Shown here: piece after piece, positions 1 to 9,168 of the stretch
How the letters are laid out: each line of letters starts with the position of its first letter
Numbering within the stretch: position 1 is the stretch's first letter
NCBI GenBank assembly: GCA_017428385.1
Contig: JAFRQX010000019.1
Location: 62,001 to 126,000, forward strand
Source of the DNA: Clostridia bacterium
GTDB taxonomy: Bacteria; Bacillota; Clostridia; Christensenellales; Aristaeellaceae
Direction: 5' to 3'
DNA length: 64,000 nucleotides
Position numbers and translations under genes: made by a program
The notes under the pieces: model-generated
Database searches by the model: none
What the model was told of the DNA's origin: nothing
What the model saw: the letters and a program-made list of their open reading frames with translations, nothing else

Positions 1-180
1 GCTGTTGATCTCTCTGGTAGCAGACTGCATGGTAAGCGACATATTGGTTCCGGTATCTCCGTCCGGAACCGGGAAAACGTTGAGAGCATCAACTGCTTCA
101 CGGTTTTTCTCCAGAATGGCAGTTCCTGCCATTACCATATCACGCAGAAGCAAACCGTCAATCGTTTTGAACTGTATCAA
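1..180 (-). CDS. yloV: DAK2-domain kinase-like protein YloV, N-terminal part only
   Basis: Only the first 60 codons lie in the window; the gene continues beyond position 1. The protein begins MIQFKTIDG and contains ALNVFPVPDGDTGTNM, the glycine- and aspartate-rich motif of the DAK2/DegV-associated kinase domain, where the aspartates coordinate Mg-ATP. Relatives include B. subtilis YloV and fatty acid kinase A. The start is a TTG at 178-180, preceded by GGAGG with a 9 nt spacer; I see no ATG with a ribosome site upstream. It follows the Asp23 gene after about 40 nt, the usual yloU-yloV order, so the two are probably co-transcribed. Whether it is a true fatty acid kinase subunit cannot be told from this fragment. 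Confidence 0.85.
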   Translation of the reverse strand, partial: MIQFKTIDGLLLRDMVMAGTAILEKNREAVDALNVFPVPDGDTGTNMSLTMQSATREINS

Positions 181-221
181 AGGAATATTCCTCCGTCATA
201 CTTATTGGGTCTTTAGTCAGC

Positions 222-572
222 TTAAATACGGATCCCTTCGACAGAGATGCTGATTTTTCTGACCTTTACGCCTGTAGTGCTCTCGAGCTTGTACCTGACT
301 GTCTCGATGATTGTTTTACATACCTCTGAAATAGAGATACCGTATTCAACAATGATGTAAAGATCCACATCAAGCATATCGCCCACATTGCGGATCTGCA
401 CACCTTTTGTCAGATTTTCTCGGCCAAGCCATTCAACGATTCCATCGGTTGCTCTCTGCCCGGACATCGCAACGATTCCGTAGCATTCAAGTGCGGCATA
501 TCCGACCACCTTGAGCATAACGTCTTCAGCAATATAGATTGTACCGTATTCATTCTTTACTTTACATTCCAT
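222..572 (-). CDS. yloU: Asp23/Gls24 family envelope stress response protein
   Basis: A 116-residue protein matching the Asp23/Gls24 family (B. subtilis YloU): it opens with GTIYIAEDVMLKVVGYAALE and carries the VDLYIIVEYG strand typical of the alpha/beta fold. Family members are abundant cytoplasmic proteins, often held at the membrane by a partner, and are linked to envelope or alkaline stress. The ATG at 570-572 is chosen because GGGAGG lies just upstream; a longer reading frame reaching 635 has no ribosome site. It sits directly upstream of yloV on the same strand, downstream of a strong promoter at 647-675. Confidence 0.9.
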   Translation of the reverse strand: MECKVKNEYGTIYIAEDVMLKVVGYAALECYGIVAMSGQRATDGIVEWLGRENLTKGVQIRNVGDMLDVDLYIIVEYGISISEVCKTIIETVRYKLESTTGVKVRKISISVEGIRI

Positions 573-646
573 GTGTTTCCCTCCCGCATGATACCGTGGC
601 AGGTTTAAATGGATCCTTTCAGGAAAACCATACAAAGGACCATGAA

Positions 647-675
647 ATTATACAGTATATTGTAAATTTTATCAA
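647..675 (-). promoter_or_regulatory. sigma-A type promoter for the Asp23-yloV operon
   Basis: Read on the minus strand: TTGATA (670-675), a 17 nt spacer, then TATAAT (647-652). It lies about 75 nt upstream of the Asp23 start. The close match and correct spacing make it convincing, but the start point is unproven. Confidence 0.7.
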
Positions 676-741
676 GTGCCGGCCTGATTCGCCGGTCCTT
701 GAAAGTCTTTTGTATTTATGGTTTTATATCCTTTATTTTCC

Positions 742-770
742 TTGACAATCTTTCCTTTTTTGAACATAAT
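742..770 (+). promoter_or_regulatory. sigma-A type promoter for the T-box operon
   Basis: TTGACA (742-747), 17 nt spacer, CATAAT (765-770). Transcription would begin near 777, right at the 5' side of the T-box leader, about 255 nt before the first coding start. Confidence 0.75.
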
Positions 771-776
771 AAAAAA

Positions 777-1003
777 GCAATGAAGGGAAGAGTAAGCTGA
801 TTGAAGTATTGCAGAGAGCTTCCGGATGGTGCAAGGAAGTATACGGTATCAGTCGAAGTACATCCCGGAGCAGTCGCCTGAACGCGGATTCCCGTCAGTA
901 AGGTTGACACGGTGCGCCGTATACAGCGCGTAAAAGAGCAGGCTTTCAGTCTGCCGAATGGAAGTGGTACCGCGGTTTTCGCCTTCCGGCGAAAACCGTT
1001 TTT
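777..1003 (+). promoter_or_regulatory. T-box riboswitch leader, probably tyrosine-specific
   Basis: The leader shows the T-box hallmarks. A stem I region holds AGAGAG (about 813-818) and GGATGGTGCAA; a later arm holds CGAAGTACATCC followed by CGGAG; the conserved T-box sequence AATGGAAGTGGTACCGCGG lies at 957-975. An intrinsic terminator follows (stem arms 973-983 and 988-998, then a T run). The T-box core overlaps the 5' arm of the terminator, as expected for antiterminator/terminator switching on uncharged tRNA. The likely specifier is TAC (Tyr) in GAAGTACATC, which agrees with tyrS being the second gene downstream. ATC (Ile) in the same loop is the alternative reading. Confidence 0.88.
973..1003 (+). 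terminator. T-box regulatory intrinsic terminator
   Basis: Perfect 11 bp stem (973-983 with 988-998), a TTCC loop, then five T. It lies 30 nt before the aminotransferase start, so it decides read-through into the operon. Confidence 0.85.
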
Positions 1004-1032
1004 ATTTATCAAACAAGGAGGAATTGGTTATC

Positions 1033-2214
1033 ATGGACATTTCCGAAGTCAGGTTTGCCAGCAGGTTTGACCAGGTCACCGGCAGTGCAATCCGCGAAAT
1101 ATTTAAAGTGATCGCACAGCCTGGGATGATCTCATTTGCCGGCGGCAATCCGTCACTTGAAGCCCTGCCTGATCAGCAGGTCAGCGAACTGGCCCAGTAT
1201 GTGCTCGCACATGACGGGAAAGCTATTCTGCAGTATGGTGCGACGGAAGGTTATCCTCCTTTTGTTGAAAGTCTGAAATCTTATGTTGCGGATCAGCTGG
1301 GTGTCAGCGTTCCGGCCGTTCTGCCCGTAACGGGTTCAACCCAGGCAATGGATTTGCTTTGTAAAGCCCTTCTTGATCCCGGTGATACGGTCCTTGTGGA
1401 AAATCCGTCTTTTCTTGGAAATCTTCAATGTCTTAAACTATACCAGGCAAACCTTGTTACTGTTGAAAGCGACGAAGATGGACTGATTCCTGATGATCTC
1501 GAAATGAAAATCAAGAAATACCATCCCAAGCTGCTTTACACGATTCCCACATTCCAGAACCCGACCGGGAAAACACTGCCTGATTCCAGACGCAAAGCGG
1601 TTGCCGATCTGGCGAACAGGTATGGCATGGTCGTCGCGGAGGATGATCCTTATCGTGACCTGCGGTATGAGGGAGAAAAGGTCAGGGCCATCAAATCCTA
1701 TGATCAGAACGGCTGGGTTATGTTCCTTGGAAGCTTCAGCAAGACCATTTCACCAGGCCTTCGTATCGGATACATAGCCGGTGATGCTGGAATCATCCGG
1801 AAATGCACCATCGGCAAACAATCAACGGATGTTCACTCTGCCAATCTGAATCAGGCTGTTGTTGACCAGTATCTTCGCAGGAATCTTCTGCCCGATCATA
1901 TCCGCAGCATCTGTAAAGGTTACGGTGCAAAAATGCATCAAATGCTTCAGTATCTGGAGCAGTTTCCTGAAGGTGTCTCCTTTACAAGACCTCAGGGTGG
2001 TTTGTTTATCTGGGCTGAACTGCCTGTGCATATTGATACTGTCAAGCTCCTCTCAAAAGCCGTGGAACGTAAGGTTGCATATGTACCTGGTACTTATTTC
2101 TGTGCAGACGGCGGCCATCTGAATACGCTGCGTCTCAACTTTTCCAACAGCACCCCGCAGCAGATTGAGACCGGCATGAGCATACTGAACGACCTGATTA
2201 AATCTGAAATATAA
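1033..2214 (+). CDS. PLP-dependent aminotransferase (fold type I), probably aromatic
   Basis: A 393-residue class I/II aminotransferase of the 2-aminoadipate/MocR-like group. Visible features are [14 protein letters not shown] near the N terminus, [10 protein letters not shown] near residue 100, [13 protein letters not shown] near 171-183, the DDPYRDL aspartate/tyrosine region near 204, and [14 protein letters not shown] with the PLP-binding lysine at about 237. No N-terminal GntR DNA-binding domain is present. The ATG at 1033 follows AAGGAGGA. It is the first gene behind a T-box that most likely senses tRNA-Tyr, and tyrS follows after 13 nt. A role in tyrosine or aromatic amino acid transamination is therefore a reasonable inference, but substrate specificity is not visible in sequence. 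Confidence 0.85.
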   Translation: MDISEVRFASRFDQVTGSAIREIFKVIAQPGMISFAGGNPSLEALPDQQVSELAQYVLAHDGKAILQYGATEGYPPFVESLKSYVADQLGVSVPAVLPVTGSTQAMDLLCKALLDPGDTVLVENPSFLGNLQCLKLYQANLVTVESDEDGLIPDDLEMKIKKYHPKLLYTIPTFQNPTGKTLPDSRRKAVADLANRYGMVVAEDDPYRDLRYEGEKVRAIKSYDQNGWVMFLGSFSKTISPGLRIGYIAGDAGIIRKCTIGKQSTDVHSANLNQAVVDQYLRRNLLPDHIRSICKGYGAKMHQMLQYLEQFPEGVSFTRPQGGLFIWAELPVHIDTVKLLSKAVERKVAYVPGTYFCADGGHLNTLRLNFSNSTPQQIETGMSILNDLIKSEI

Positions 2215-2227
2215 AAGGAGTATAAAC

Positions 2228-3457
2228 ATGGAACATATTCTTGATATTCTCAAAGAACGCGGATTTATTGCTCAGATGACTTTTGAGGATGAACTCTACG
2301 AACAGCTGAAATCCCCTACCACTTTCTACGTAGGTTTTGATCCCACTGCAGACAGTCTTCATATCGGACACTATATTCCGATCATGGCCATGGCCCACAT
2401 GCAGCGTGCCGGCCACAGGCCGATCGCACTGATGGGCGGAGGCACCGCTATGATCGGTGACCCATCCGGAAAAACAGACATGCGAAAAATGCTCACTGTG
2501 GAAACCATTGATCAGAACGTGGAATGCATTAAAAAACAGATGTCCCGTTTCCTTGATTTTTCCGACAATAAAGCGCTGATTGTCAATAACGGTGACTGGC
2601 TTCGTCATTTGAATTTTATCGATTTCATGAGAGACATCGGCTCCCAGTTTTCAGTAAACCGGATGCTCACCGCTGAATGCTACAAAGCCAGAATGGCTAC
2701 CGAAAACGGTCTCAGCTTTCTTGAATTTACCTATATGCTGATGCAAAGCTATGACTTCCTTGAATTGTTCCATCGTTATGGATGCCGTCTGGAAATGGGC
2801 GGCAATGACCAGTGGAGTAACATGCTCGGCGGCGCTGATCTTGTCCGCAAAAAAGAAAATGAAAAGGCATTCGCCTGCACTTTCCAGCTGCTTCTTACAC
2901 ATGACGGCAGAAAAATGGGCAAGACGGAAGCCGGGGCACTTTGGCTTGATCCGGTTAAGACCTCTCCCTATAATTTCTACCAGTATTGGAGAAACGTTGA
3001 TGATAAAGATGTGGAAAAATGCCTTGCTCTGCTGACTTTCCTCCCTATGGACGAGGTGCGTCGCCTCGGAGCCCTGAAGGATGCAGAAATCAACGAAGCC
3101 AAAAAAGTGCTCGCCTATGAAGTGACGAAACTTGTTCATGGTGAGGATGAAGCCAGGAATGCCGCTGCCGCTGCTGAAGCATTGTTTGGAGGCGGAGTAT
3201 CTGCTTCGAATGTACCCACACTCGAAGTAACATCCGACGAATGGACACAGGACGCCAGGATCTCCACACTGCTTGTCAGATCAGGCCTTTGCAAGAGCCA
3301 GAGCGATGCCAGAAAACAGATTGAACAGAATGCGGTTTCAGTCAATGATGTGAAAATCACCGATCCTGCCGCTGTCCTGTCAAAAGATCAGCTCGGAGAA
3401 GACGGCGCCATGCTGAAAAAAGGCAAGAAGGGATTCTGCCGTATCGTTGTGTTATGA
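2228..3457 (+). CDS. tyrS: tyrosine--tRNA ligase
   Basis: A 409-residue class I synthetase that charges tRNA-Tyr. The HIGH motif appears as SLHIGH (residues 43-48), after [10 protein letters not shown]; the tyrosine/tRNA pocket shows QSYDFLEL and GGNDQWSNM; the KMSKS loop is RKMGKTE near 228-234; a C-terminal S4 RNA-binding domain covers roughly 343-405. Its length and the KMGKT-type loop fit the bacterial TyrS group typified by E. coli. RBS AAAAGGAG precedes the ATG. It is the second gene of the T-box operon, and its last 4 nt overlap the next gene's ATG. Confidence 0.97.
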   Translation: MEHILDILKERGFIAQMTFEDELYEQLKSPTTFYVGFDPTADSLHIGHYIPIMAMAHMQRAGHRPIALMGGGTAMIGDPSGKTDMRKMLTVETIDQNVECIKKQMSRFLDFSDNKALIVNNGDWLRHLNFIDFMRDIGSQFSVNRMLTAECYKARMATENGLSFLEFTYMLMQSYDFLELFHRYGCRLEMGGNDQWSNMLGGADLVRKKENEKAFACTFQLLLTHDGRKMGKTEAGALWLDPVKTSPYNFYQYWRNVDDKDVEKCLALLTFLPMDEVRRLGALKDAEINEAKKVLAYEVTKLVHGEDEARNAAAAAEALFGGGVSASNVPTLEVTSDEWTQDARISTLLVRSGLCKSQSDARKQIEQNAVSVNDVKITDPAAVLSKDQLGEDGAMLKKGKKGFCRIVVL

Positions 3458-4092
3458 CTGAATCTTACATCACCGTTTCCGGTAATTCCTGTGAAGAAAT
3501 CATTATCAATAAAAGCCGTTTTATCGGTTATGCTTCACCCTGCATTTCAGAAAATGAGGCTCTTTCATTTCTTCAGCAGATCAAGGAGGAGCATAAGACC
3601 GCGACACATCATTGCTATGCATATATTATCGGTGAAAACCAGGGAATCATGAGATACAGCGATGATGGCGAACCCGGCGGCACTGCAGGATTACCCATTA
3701 TGGATGTAATGAGAACAAAAAGTATTGTCAACTGCTGTATTGTCGTTGTTCGATACTTTGGCGGCACGCTGCTCGGTACAGGAGGCCTTGTCCGGGCATA
3801 TACACAGTGTGCGCAGGCGGCTCTTTCAGCCTCCGGTATAGTCAGGATGGAAAAAACATCATTCTATCGGTGTACGCTGCCCTATTCTACCTGGGACAGA
3901 TTTCGCTATGCTGCCGAACATCTGCCTGTAAAAATACAGAGTATTGAATATGGCAGTTCGATTTCTTTTCAACTCGCATTACGTTCTTCAGAAATCGACG
4001 ATCTGTTTCCCCGTTTGTCAGACGCCGCAGACCGTTCCCTGGAAAGTATTCCCGAATCCGAATCCTACGCGGCCTGGGAGGCATACACATAA
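3454..4092 (+). CDS. YigZ family (IMPACT/UPF0029) protein
   Basis: A 212-residue YigZ/IMPACT family protein with [11 protein letters not shown] at the N terminus, [15 protein letters not shown] near residues 67-81 and [20 protein letters not shown] near 97-116, the family signatures. The C-terminal third is the ferredoxin-like UPF0029 C domain. Bacterial members have no settled function; ribosome or translation-related roles have been proposed. It starts with an ATG overlapping the tyrS stop (ATGA), so it is translationally coupled and under the same T-box, an interesting hint towards translation. A strong terminator follows its stop. Confidence 0.9.
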   Translation: MTESYITVSGNSCEEIIINKSRFIGYASPCISENEALSFLQQIKEEHKTATHHCYAYIIGENQGIMRYSDDGEPGGTAGLPIMDVMRTKSIVNCCIVVVRYFGGTLLGTGGLVRAYTQCAQAALSASGIVRMEKTSFYRCTLPYSTWDRFRYAAEHLPVKIQSIEYGSSISFQLALRSSEIDDLFPRLSDAADRSLESIPESESYAAWEAYT

Positions 4093-4130
4093 CAAAAAGC
4101 GCTGTCATCTGTGACAGCGCTTTTTGTTTT
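4093..4130. terminator. bidirectional intrinsic terminator
   Basis: 15 bp stem (4093-4107 with 4112-4126) flanked by A runs on the left and T runs on the right. It can serve both the tyrS operon on plus and deoD on minus. Confidence 0.85.
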
Positions 4131-4841
4131 TCAGATCAATGCCAGTCCCAGTTCCATCATATTCCGGAATCCGGTTTGTCTGTCTTCAGCGGGTAGTTCT
4201 TCACCCGTAACCAGGCTGTCGGAAATGGAACATATCGCAAGCGCGTTTTTACCGGCTCTGGCCGCATTCATATAAAGCGCAGCCGCCTCCATCTCGACAG
4301 CCAGAACACCGAGCCTGGACAGCGTTTCTGTCTGGCTTGCGTCAGAATAGAAAGCATCTGATGAAAACAGCGGTCCGCAAACCACATTGCACGGGAGCTT
4401 TTCAGCATATGCCATCGCTTTGGACAAAAGCTCATAGCTGCAGCACGGCGCCGCGTTTCCCCTGAATCCGAAACTGTTGATATAGCCGGAATCTGTATAA
4501 GCGCTCATTGCAATCACAATATCCTTGAGCTTCAGTTTGGGTGAGATTGCTCCCGCAGAACCTATACGGATAATATTCTGTACATCGTAAAAATTGAACA
4601 GTTCATAGGAGTATATACCGATAGACGGACAACCCATACCGCTAGCCATAACCGATACGCGTTTTCCTTTATAGTATCCGGTATACCCCTGCACATTCCG
4701 GACATTATTCACAAGTTCTGCTTTTTCAAGATACTGTTCTGCAATAAACTTTGCCCTGAGCGGATCACCCGGCATAAGGACTGTTTCGGCAAATGCGCCG
4801 GCAGGAGCATTGATATGCGGGGTCGGAATGTTGGATGACAT
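4131..4841 (-). CDS. deoD: purine-nucleoside phosphorylase
   Basis: A 236-residue hexameric-type purine nucleoside phosphorylase, which splits purine (deoxy)nucleosides with phosphate. It starts PTPHINAP, followed by TVLMPGDPLRAKFIAE (phosphate-binding GDPxR), IIRIGSAGAI near 90 and the substrate loop VEMEAAALY with the conserved glutamates, then SISDSLVTGE. The length is standard. It is the last gene of a minus-strand run (trmN6, flavoprotein, tetR, deoD) with gaps of 25-35 nt, and ends at the shared terminator. RBS AAAGGAGG. Confidence 0.95.
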   Translation of the reverse strand: MSSNIPTPHINAPAGAFAETVLMPGDPLRAKFIAEQYLEKAELVNNVRNVQGYTGYYKGKRVSVMASGMGCPSIGIYSYELFNFYDVQNIIRIGSAGAISPKLKLKDIVIAMSAYTDSGYINSFGFRGNAAPCCSYELLSKAMAYAEKLPCNVVCGPLFSSDAFYSDASQTETLSRLGVLAVEMEAAALYMNAARAGKNALAICSISDSLVTGEELPAEDRQTGFRNMMELGLALI

Positions 4842-4875
4842 GATTTTTTCCTCCTTTTTTTATATTTCTGTTATT

Positions 4876-5568
4876 TCAGTGTATCCAGTGATTATGTATC
4901 TGTTTACACATGAATGCGATTGTCTGAAGATCTGTCAGTTCTACAGTTCCATAAGGAAGAGAAAGCATTCTTTCTATCATGAGTCTGCAGCATTCTGTCA
5001 TGCGCAGAATCTCTGATATATCTGCCTCGGCATTTTTCTCTTCACATATGAGAATATGATCACATATTCCTGTCCATAGTCCGTGAACAGTTGTCAGGAT
5101 GATATCTGTAACATATTGGGTTTCGGGACAGAAGATAATTTCTTCTTCCTTTCCCTTCTGAATCTGCAGCCGTACCGACTCCCTGAAACAGTTCGACAAT
5201 GCCTCGCAGTAATAATGTCGAACAGTCTTTCCGTCAGTTGTTCTGAAAATAGGAAGCAGCATCATCAGAAAGCTGAGTTTTTCATCCCTGAACGGAATGA
5301 TTCCGGATAAAAGAATGTTGAGATTGACAATAACATTTTCATCCGGATCCAGTTGATCAGATATCGTCTGATAGATCTGTTCAGCTCTTTTTGAACAGAT
5401 TCCCTCGAGCACGGATTCCTTGCTGACATAATGATGATAAAAGCTGCCTTTACTTGTGTGCAGGCAGTCAAGGATATCCTGTATGCTGGTCTGCTCATAT
5501 CCTTTCCTGCAAAAAAGGGTTTCAGCCGTATTCAGAATTTCCTGTTTTCGAATATCGCCTTTTTTCAA
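4876..5568 (-). CDS. TetR/AcrR family transcriptional regulator
   Basis: A 230-residue regulator with a typical N-terminal TetR helix-turn-helix: RKQEILNTAETLFCRKGYEQ, TSIQDILD and KGSFYHHYVSKESVLEGI within residues 6-55. The rest is an unassigned helical ligand-binding domain. The start is TTG at 5566-5568, with GGAGG 7 nt upstream; the nearby ATG is out of frame. It lies between the flavoprotein gene and deoD, 34 nt from deoD. It may control this run, but no operator palindrome was identified and the ligand is unknown. Confidence 0.88.
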   Translation of the reverse strand: MKKGDIRKQEILNTAETLFCRKGYEQTSIQDILDCLHTSKGSFYHHYVSKESVLEGICSKRAEQIYQTISDQLDPDENVIVNLNILLSGIIPFRDEKLSFLMMLLPIFRTTDGKTVRHYYCEALSNCFRESVRLQIQKGKEEEIIFCPETQYVTDIILTTVHGLWTGICDHILICEEKNAEADISEILRMTECCRLMIERMLSLPYGTVELTDLQTIAFMCKQIHNHWIH

Positions 5569-5593
5569 TTTTCATCCTCCTTCATCCGGAAAA

Positions 5594-6799
5594 TCATACA
5601 GATTCTCCTGCGATGATTCCTGAAGAAAACGCAAACATGAGATTGAATCCGCCGCAGTCCCCGTCCACATTCAGAACCTCGCCTGCCGCAAACAATCCCT
5701 GTGTAAGCCTTGATTCCATGGTTTCAGGACAGAACTCACTGCAGTCCGCTCCGCCGGCTGTTACCTGTGCATAATCCATTCCACGGGTTCCAGTGATAAA
5801 GATCCTGTAGCCTTTTGCCGTTTCAGCAATACGCCGTATGTCATTGTCTGTGAGACTTCCAGCTTTCTCTCCCTTCATCGGAATACCTGCCTGTTTCATT
5901 ACTGCATAGCTGATCTTTTCAGGCAAAACACCGTCAAAGAGGCTGACCGGTGACAGATTCGAAAGCATAACCTGTCTCCTTCGGATTTCGCCGATCATTT
6001 CTTCCGAACTGTCACAGATCCCTTCCAGAAAATTGATTTTCAGATGAGTATTCCTTCCTTCTGTAAATCTTGCGCATTGCATAATACAGATACCGCTGAC
6101 TCCGTAATCAGTGAAAAGGATTTCTCCTTTTTCCTGATGGATCAAACTGTTGCCTTCAAACAGGGATACAGCCGCCCGAATCCTGATTCCGGATAGTCCT
6201 GAAATGCTTTTTTTGTCAGTTGTAAGCGAAACAAGCGATGGAAATACCGGGATGATATGGTGTCCTAATGACTCCAGCAGTCTGTATCCATCCATTGATC
6301 CGCCCAGCTTTGACTGAGCTGCACCCCCGCAGCAGATAATGACTTTTTCAGACATTATTTCTTCGTTACGATCATTTCTGATGATGAAAAGATTATGATC
6401 TCTGTATATTGCGGAAACATCAAATCCTGTATTCAGATATACGTCTGTGATTCTGGCGGCATTTTTCAACACAGACAGTACTGAAATTGCCTGATAGGTA
6501 ACAGGATATACTCTCCCCTCCGGTTCCTGTGTCATGATCAGACCATATTCTTTAAAAAAGGCTTCGATTTTGCTGAGAGGGCATTGCTTCAAAACTGATG
6601 CGGCAAAGACGGGATCCCCATAATAAACAGGAAATCCTTTGTTCATCATGTTGCATCGGCCGTTGCCGGAAGCAAGAATCTTTCTGCCGGGTCTTTCGCC
6701 TTTTTCAAGCAGAATGACTTTCAGCCCACGGGATGCTGCAGTAACGGCAGCTGTAAGTCCTGCAGCACCTGCGCCGATGACTGTTACATCTGTTTTCAT
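5594..6799 (-). CDS. HI0933/YhiN family FAD-dependent oxidoreductase
   Basis: A 401-residue flavoprotein of the HI0933 (BaiN/YhiN/YtfP-like) family. It has an N-terminal dinucleotide fold VIGAGAAGLTAAVTAASRG, then the family marker GRKILASGNGRCNMMN, an internal IICCGGAAQSKLGG, and a C-terminal FAD motif GLFAAGEVLNVDGDCGGFNL. The biological substrate of most members is unknown; one gut homologue (BaiN) has been linked to bile acid reduction, but that cannot be assumed here. The ATG at 6799 is preferred; a GTG five codons upstream is in frame, but its ribosome site would overlap it. Confidence 0.88.
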   Translation of the reverse strand: MKTDVTVIGAGAAGLTAAVTAASRGLKVILLEKGERPGRKILASGNGRCNMMNKGFPVYYGDPVFAASVLKQCPLSKIEAFFKEYGLIMTQEPEGRVYPVTYQAISVLSVLKNAARITDVYLNTGFDVSAIYRDHNLFIIRNDRNEEIMSEKVIICCGGAAQSKLGGSMDGYRLLESLGHHIIPVFPSLVSLTTDKKSISGLSGIRIRAAVSLFEGNSLIHQEKGEILFTDYGVSGICIMQCARFTEGRNTHLKINFLEGICDSSEEMIGEIRRRQVMLSNLSPVSLFDGVLPEKISYAVMKQAGIPMKGEKAGSLTDNDIRRIAETAKGYRIFITGTRGMDYAQVTAGGADCSEFCPETMESRLTQGLFAAGEVLNVDGDCGGFNLMFAFSSGIIAGESV

Positions 6800-6824
6800 C
6801 GTACAAGTCAACACCTTTTTGAAA

Positions 6825-7580
6825 TCAGAATCCGGTCTGTTCTTCTAAATGATATACAGACTTCAGTTCGTTTGTCAAGTTGCCGTCCCTTTCATAAATA
6901 ATCAGAGGCTTCATAGGATGAAGCGTAGGGCGCGCATCCTTTACTGCTTCAATCAGCACAAGATTCGCTGGTTTATGGATGTATGGATAAACCATCTGAA
7001 AGCGTTTGGGTTCCAGATGATGTTTCTGCAAAAGTTTCATGATATACATCATCTGAGGAGCCGGATATACAATATATATTTTCCCTCTTCCTTTCAGTAC
7101 TGAAAAAGCGCCCTTCAGAAAGTGATCCATCGTTTCCTCATCCTGATTCCTGGAAATCGCCTTCTGTAAGCTTGGACTGGCCAGGGTGGAATACGGCTGT
7201 CCGTACGGGGGGTTGCATATGATCTTATCAACAGAACAAGGTTCTATATATCTGGATGCATCAACAACATCCGTATGGATAACGGTTGTGACATCCTCCA
7301 GATGATTCAGGATCATATTTCTTTCGGTTAGTTCAGCTGCTTCCTGCTGTATATCCAGCGCATAATACTTTTTTCCTTTTTTTCTTCCTTTCAGAAGCAG
7401 AATCAGCACACCATTGCCTGTACCAAAGTCAGCCACAACATCGTTTTCTCTGATCTCCGCAAAATGCGCAAGTATCACAGAGTCCATTCCAAACCGAAAA
7501 GCGTTCTGTTTCTGGATCAGTTTCAGCCCGTCCAGCTGCAGATCCTCTATCGTTTCATCCTCTTTGAGTATAATGTTCAC
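6825..7580 (-). CDS. trmN6: tRNA1(Val) (adenine(37)-N6)-methyltransferase-like protein
   Basis: A 251-residue SAM-dependent N6-adenine methyltransferase (TrmN6/YfiC; YabB-like in Bacilli). It shows KQNAFRFGMDSVILAHFA, the SAM-binding VADFGTGNGVLILLL near 51-65 and the catalytic IICNPPYGQP near 120, with a helical C terminus. The start is GTG at 7578-7580 behind GGGAGGTC; a longer frame runs up through the upstream terminator and is unlikely. It opens a new minus-strand unit after the glgA terminator. The exact tRNA target is inferred from the family only. Confidence 0.85.
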   Translation of the reverse strand: MNIILKEDETIEDLQLDGLKLIQKQNAFRFGMDSVILAHFAEIRENDVVADFGTGNGVLILLLKGRKKGKKYYALDIQQEAAELTERNMILNHLEDVTTVIHTDVVDASRYIEPCSVDKIICNPPYGQPYSTLASPSLQKAISRNQDEETMDHFLKGAFSVLKGRGKIYIVYPAPQMMYIMKLLQKHHLEPKRFQMVYPYIHKPANLVLIEAVKDARPTLHPMKPLIIYERDGNLTNELKSVYHLEEQTGF

Positions 7581-7593
7581 CTGGGACCTCCCT

Positions 7594-7631
7594 AAAATCA
7601 GGGATGTGCTTTTCTGCACATCCCTGATTTT
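7594..7631 (-). terminator. intrinsic terminator after glgA
   Basis: 16 bp inverted repeat (7594-7609 with 7616-7631) between the glgA stop and trmN6; on the minus strand the 3' arm ends in TTTT. The ribosome site of trmN6 lies just outside it, so trmN6 expression depends on read-through or a promoter that I did not find. Confidence 0.75.
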
Positions 7632-7651
7632 TCAACTTTTATTTCATGATA

Positions 7652-9145
7652 TCAGATATCGATCACTACAGGATTCTCTTTCTTCTCATCATCCTGCTCC
7701 TGCTTTCTGGTAACAAACAGGCTTTGATAAAGGTTAATATATTCCTTCGCAGAATGAGCCCAGCTGAAGTCGCCGTTCATTCCGCGCATCTGCAGTTTCT
7801 TCCAGATCTCGGGATAGTTTTTATAATACTCACAGGCACGTTCGATTGTATGTAACATATCATGAGCATTGTAGTTGAAAAAAGTAAATCCGTTTCCTTC
7901 TCCATTGAAATCATTGTAGCTGAGTACAGTGTCACGAAGTCCGCCGGTTTCTCTGACAATCGGAATTGTTCCGTATCTCATGGCAATCATCTGGCTGAGT
8001 CCGCACGGTTCAAACTGGCTCGGCATCAGGAACATATCAGCACCGGCATAGATTTTGTGGGCCAGTGTGTGATCCATGGTAAATCTGGCAGCAACTCTGC
8101 CTTTATATTCTGTTTCGGCCCAGCTGAACAGATTGAAATACCTGCCTTCTCCCATACCGAGAACAACCAGTTGTACATCATGCCGCATAATATCTGCGAT
8201 CACATAATCAACCAGATCAAGACCTTTCTGATTGCTGAGACGACCAACCATACCGATTACGGGTACATCCGGTTTGATCTCAAGGCCAAGTTCCTCCTGA
8301 AGATTTCGCTTGCATTCGGCCTTTCCGTTCATGTTGTCTGTTGAATAGTTTGCTTTAATCTTATCGTCAGCAGAAGGATCGTATTCCTTCATGTCAATAC
8401 CGTTCAGAACACCTTTCAGTTCCCTGTGTCTGGCTCTGAGTAATCCATCGAGTCTTTCTCCGTAATAAGCTGTCTGTATTTCCTCAGCATAAGAAGGACT
8501 AACGGTTGTAATAAGGTCTGTGTATACCAGTGCTGCTTTCATAAAATTGGCACAGCCGAAGCATTCAAGCTTGTCATCTGTCCACAGGCTGTCTCCCAGT
8601 CCCAGAATATCCTGTACTTCACGAATTCCGAAAATTCCCTGGTATTGCAGATTATGAATCGTAAAGACTGTTTTGATGTTTGCATAGAACGGAAGATGCG
8701 CATATTGAATTTTCAGCAGAGCCGGTACCATGCCGCTTTGCCAGTCATGCGCATGAATGATATCCGGTTGAAAATCAACCAATGGAAGCATATTCAGTGC
8801 GCCGCGGCAGAAGAATCCAAACCGTTCATATTCATCCCCGCCCATGCCGTAGATATAGGGACGGCCAAAATAATACTTGTTGTCCATAAAGTACCATTTC
8901 ACACCGTCTTTTTCGATCATTTCAATGCCGCAGTACTGACGTCTCCAGCCAAGCTGTACTTCAAAGTCGCATACATGCGTCATTTTCTGCATGTATTCCT
9001 GCGGGATTGTACTGAATTGAGGGATGATTACCCGAACATCATGTCCTTCTTTCGCCAGAACCGGCGCTAATGCTCCGACAACATCGGCAAGTCCGCCCGT
9101 TTTTACAAATGGAACTGATTCACTGGCGACAAAAAGAATTTTCAT
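7652..9145 (-). CDS. glgA: glycogen synthase (ADP-glucose type)
   Basis: A 497-residue GT5 glycogen synthase that extends alpha-1,4-glucan from ADP-glucose. The N terminus is MKILFVASESVPFVKTGGLADV, holding the ADP-glucose-binding KTGGLAD motif; the second domain shows GMVGRLSNQKGLDL, the PSQFEPCGLSQ loop with the catalytic glutamate, and RETGGLRDTV. The ATG at 9145 matches the family N terminus and has AAGGGAG upstream; a longer frame to 9265 lies over the glgD end. It is the third gene of the glgC-glgD-glgA operon, 23 nt after glgD, and is followed by a terminator. Confidence 0.96.
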   Translation of the reverse strand: MKILFVASESVPFVKTGGLADVVGALAPVLAKEGHDVRVIIPQFSTIPQEYMQKMTHVCDFEVQLGWRRQYCGIEMIEKDGVKWYFMDNKYYFGRPYIYGMGGDEYERFGFFCRGALNMLPLVDFQPDIIHAHDWQSGMVPALLKIQYAHLPFYANIKTVFTIHNLQYQGIFGIREVQDILGLGDSLWTDDKLECFGCANFMKAALVYTDLITTVSPSYAEEIQTAYYGERLDGLLRARHRELKGVLNGIDMKEYDPSADDKIKANYSTDNMNGKAECKRNLQEELGLEIKPDVPVIGMVGRLSNQKGLDLVDYVIADIMRHDVQLVVLGMGEGRYFNLFSWAETEYKGRVAARFTMDHTLAHKIYAGADMFLMPSQFEPCGLSQMIAMRYGTIPIVRETGGLRDTVLSYNDFNGEGNGFTFFNYNAHDMLHTIERACEYYKNYPEIWKKLQMRGMNGDFSWAHSAKEYINLYQSLFVTRKQEQDDEKKENPVVIDI

Positions 9146-9168
9146 TTTGTTACAACACTCCCTTATGA

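Noticed and set aside
716-1012. 98-residue minus-strand frame in the T-box leader
   Set aside because: Antisense to conserved T-box elements; no ribosome site and no coding character.
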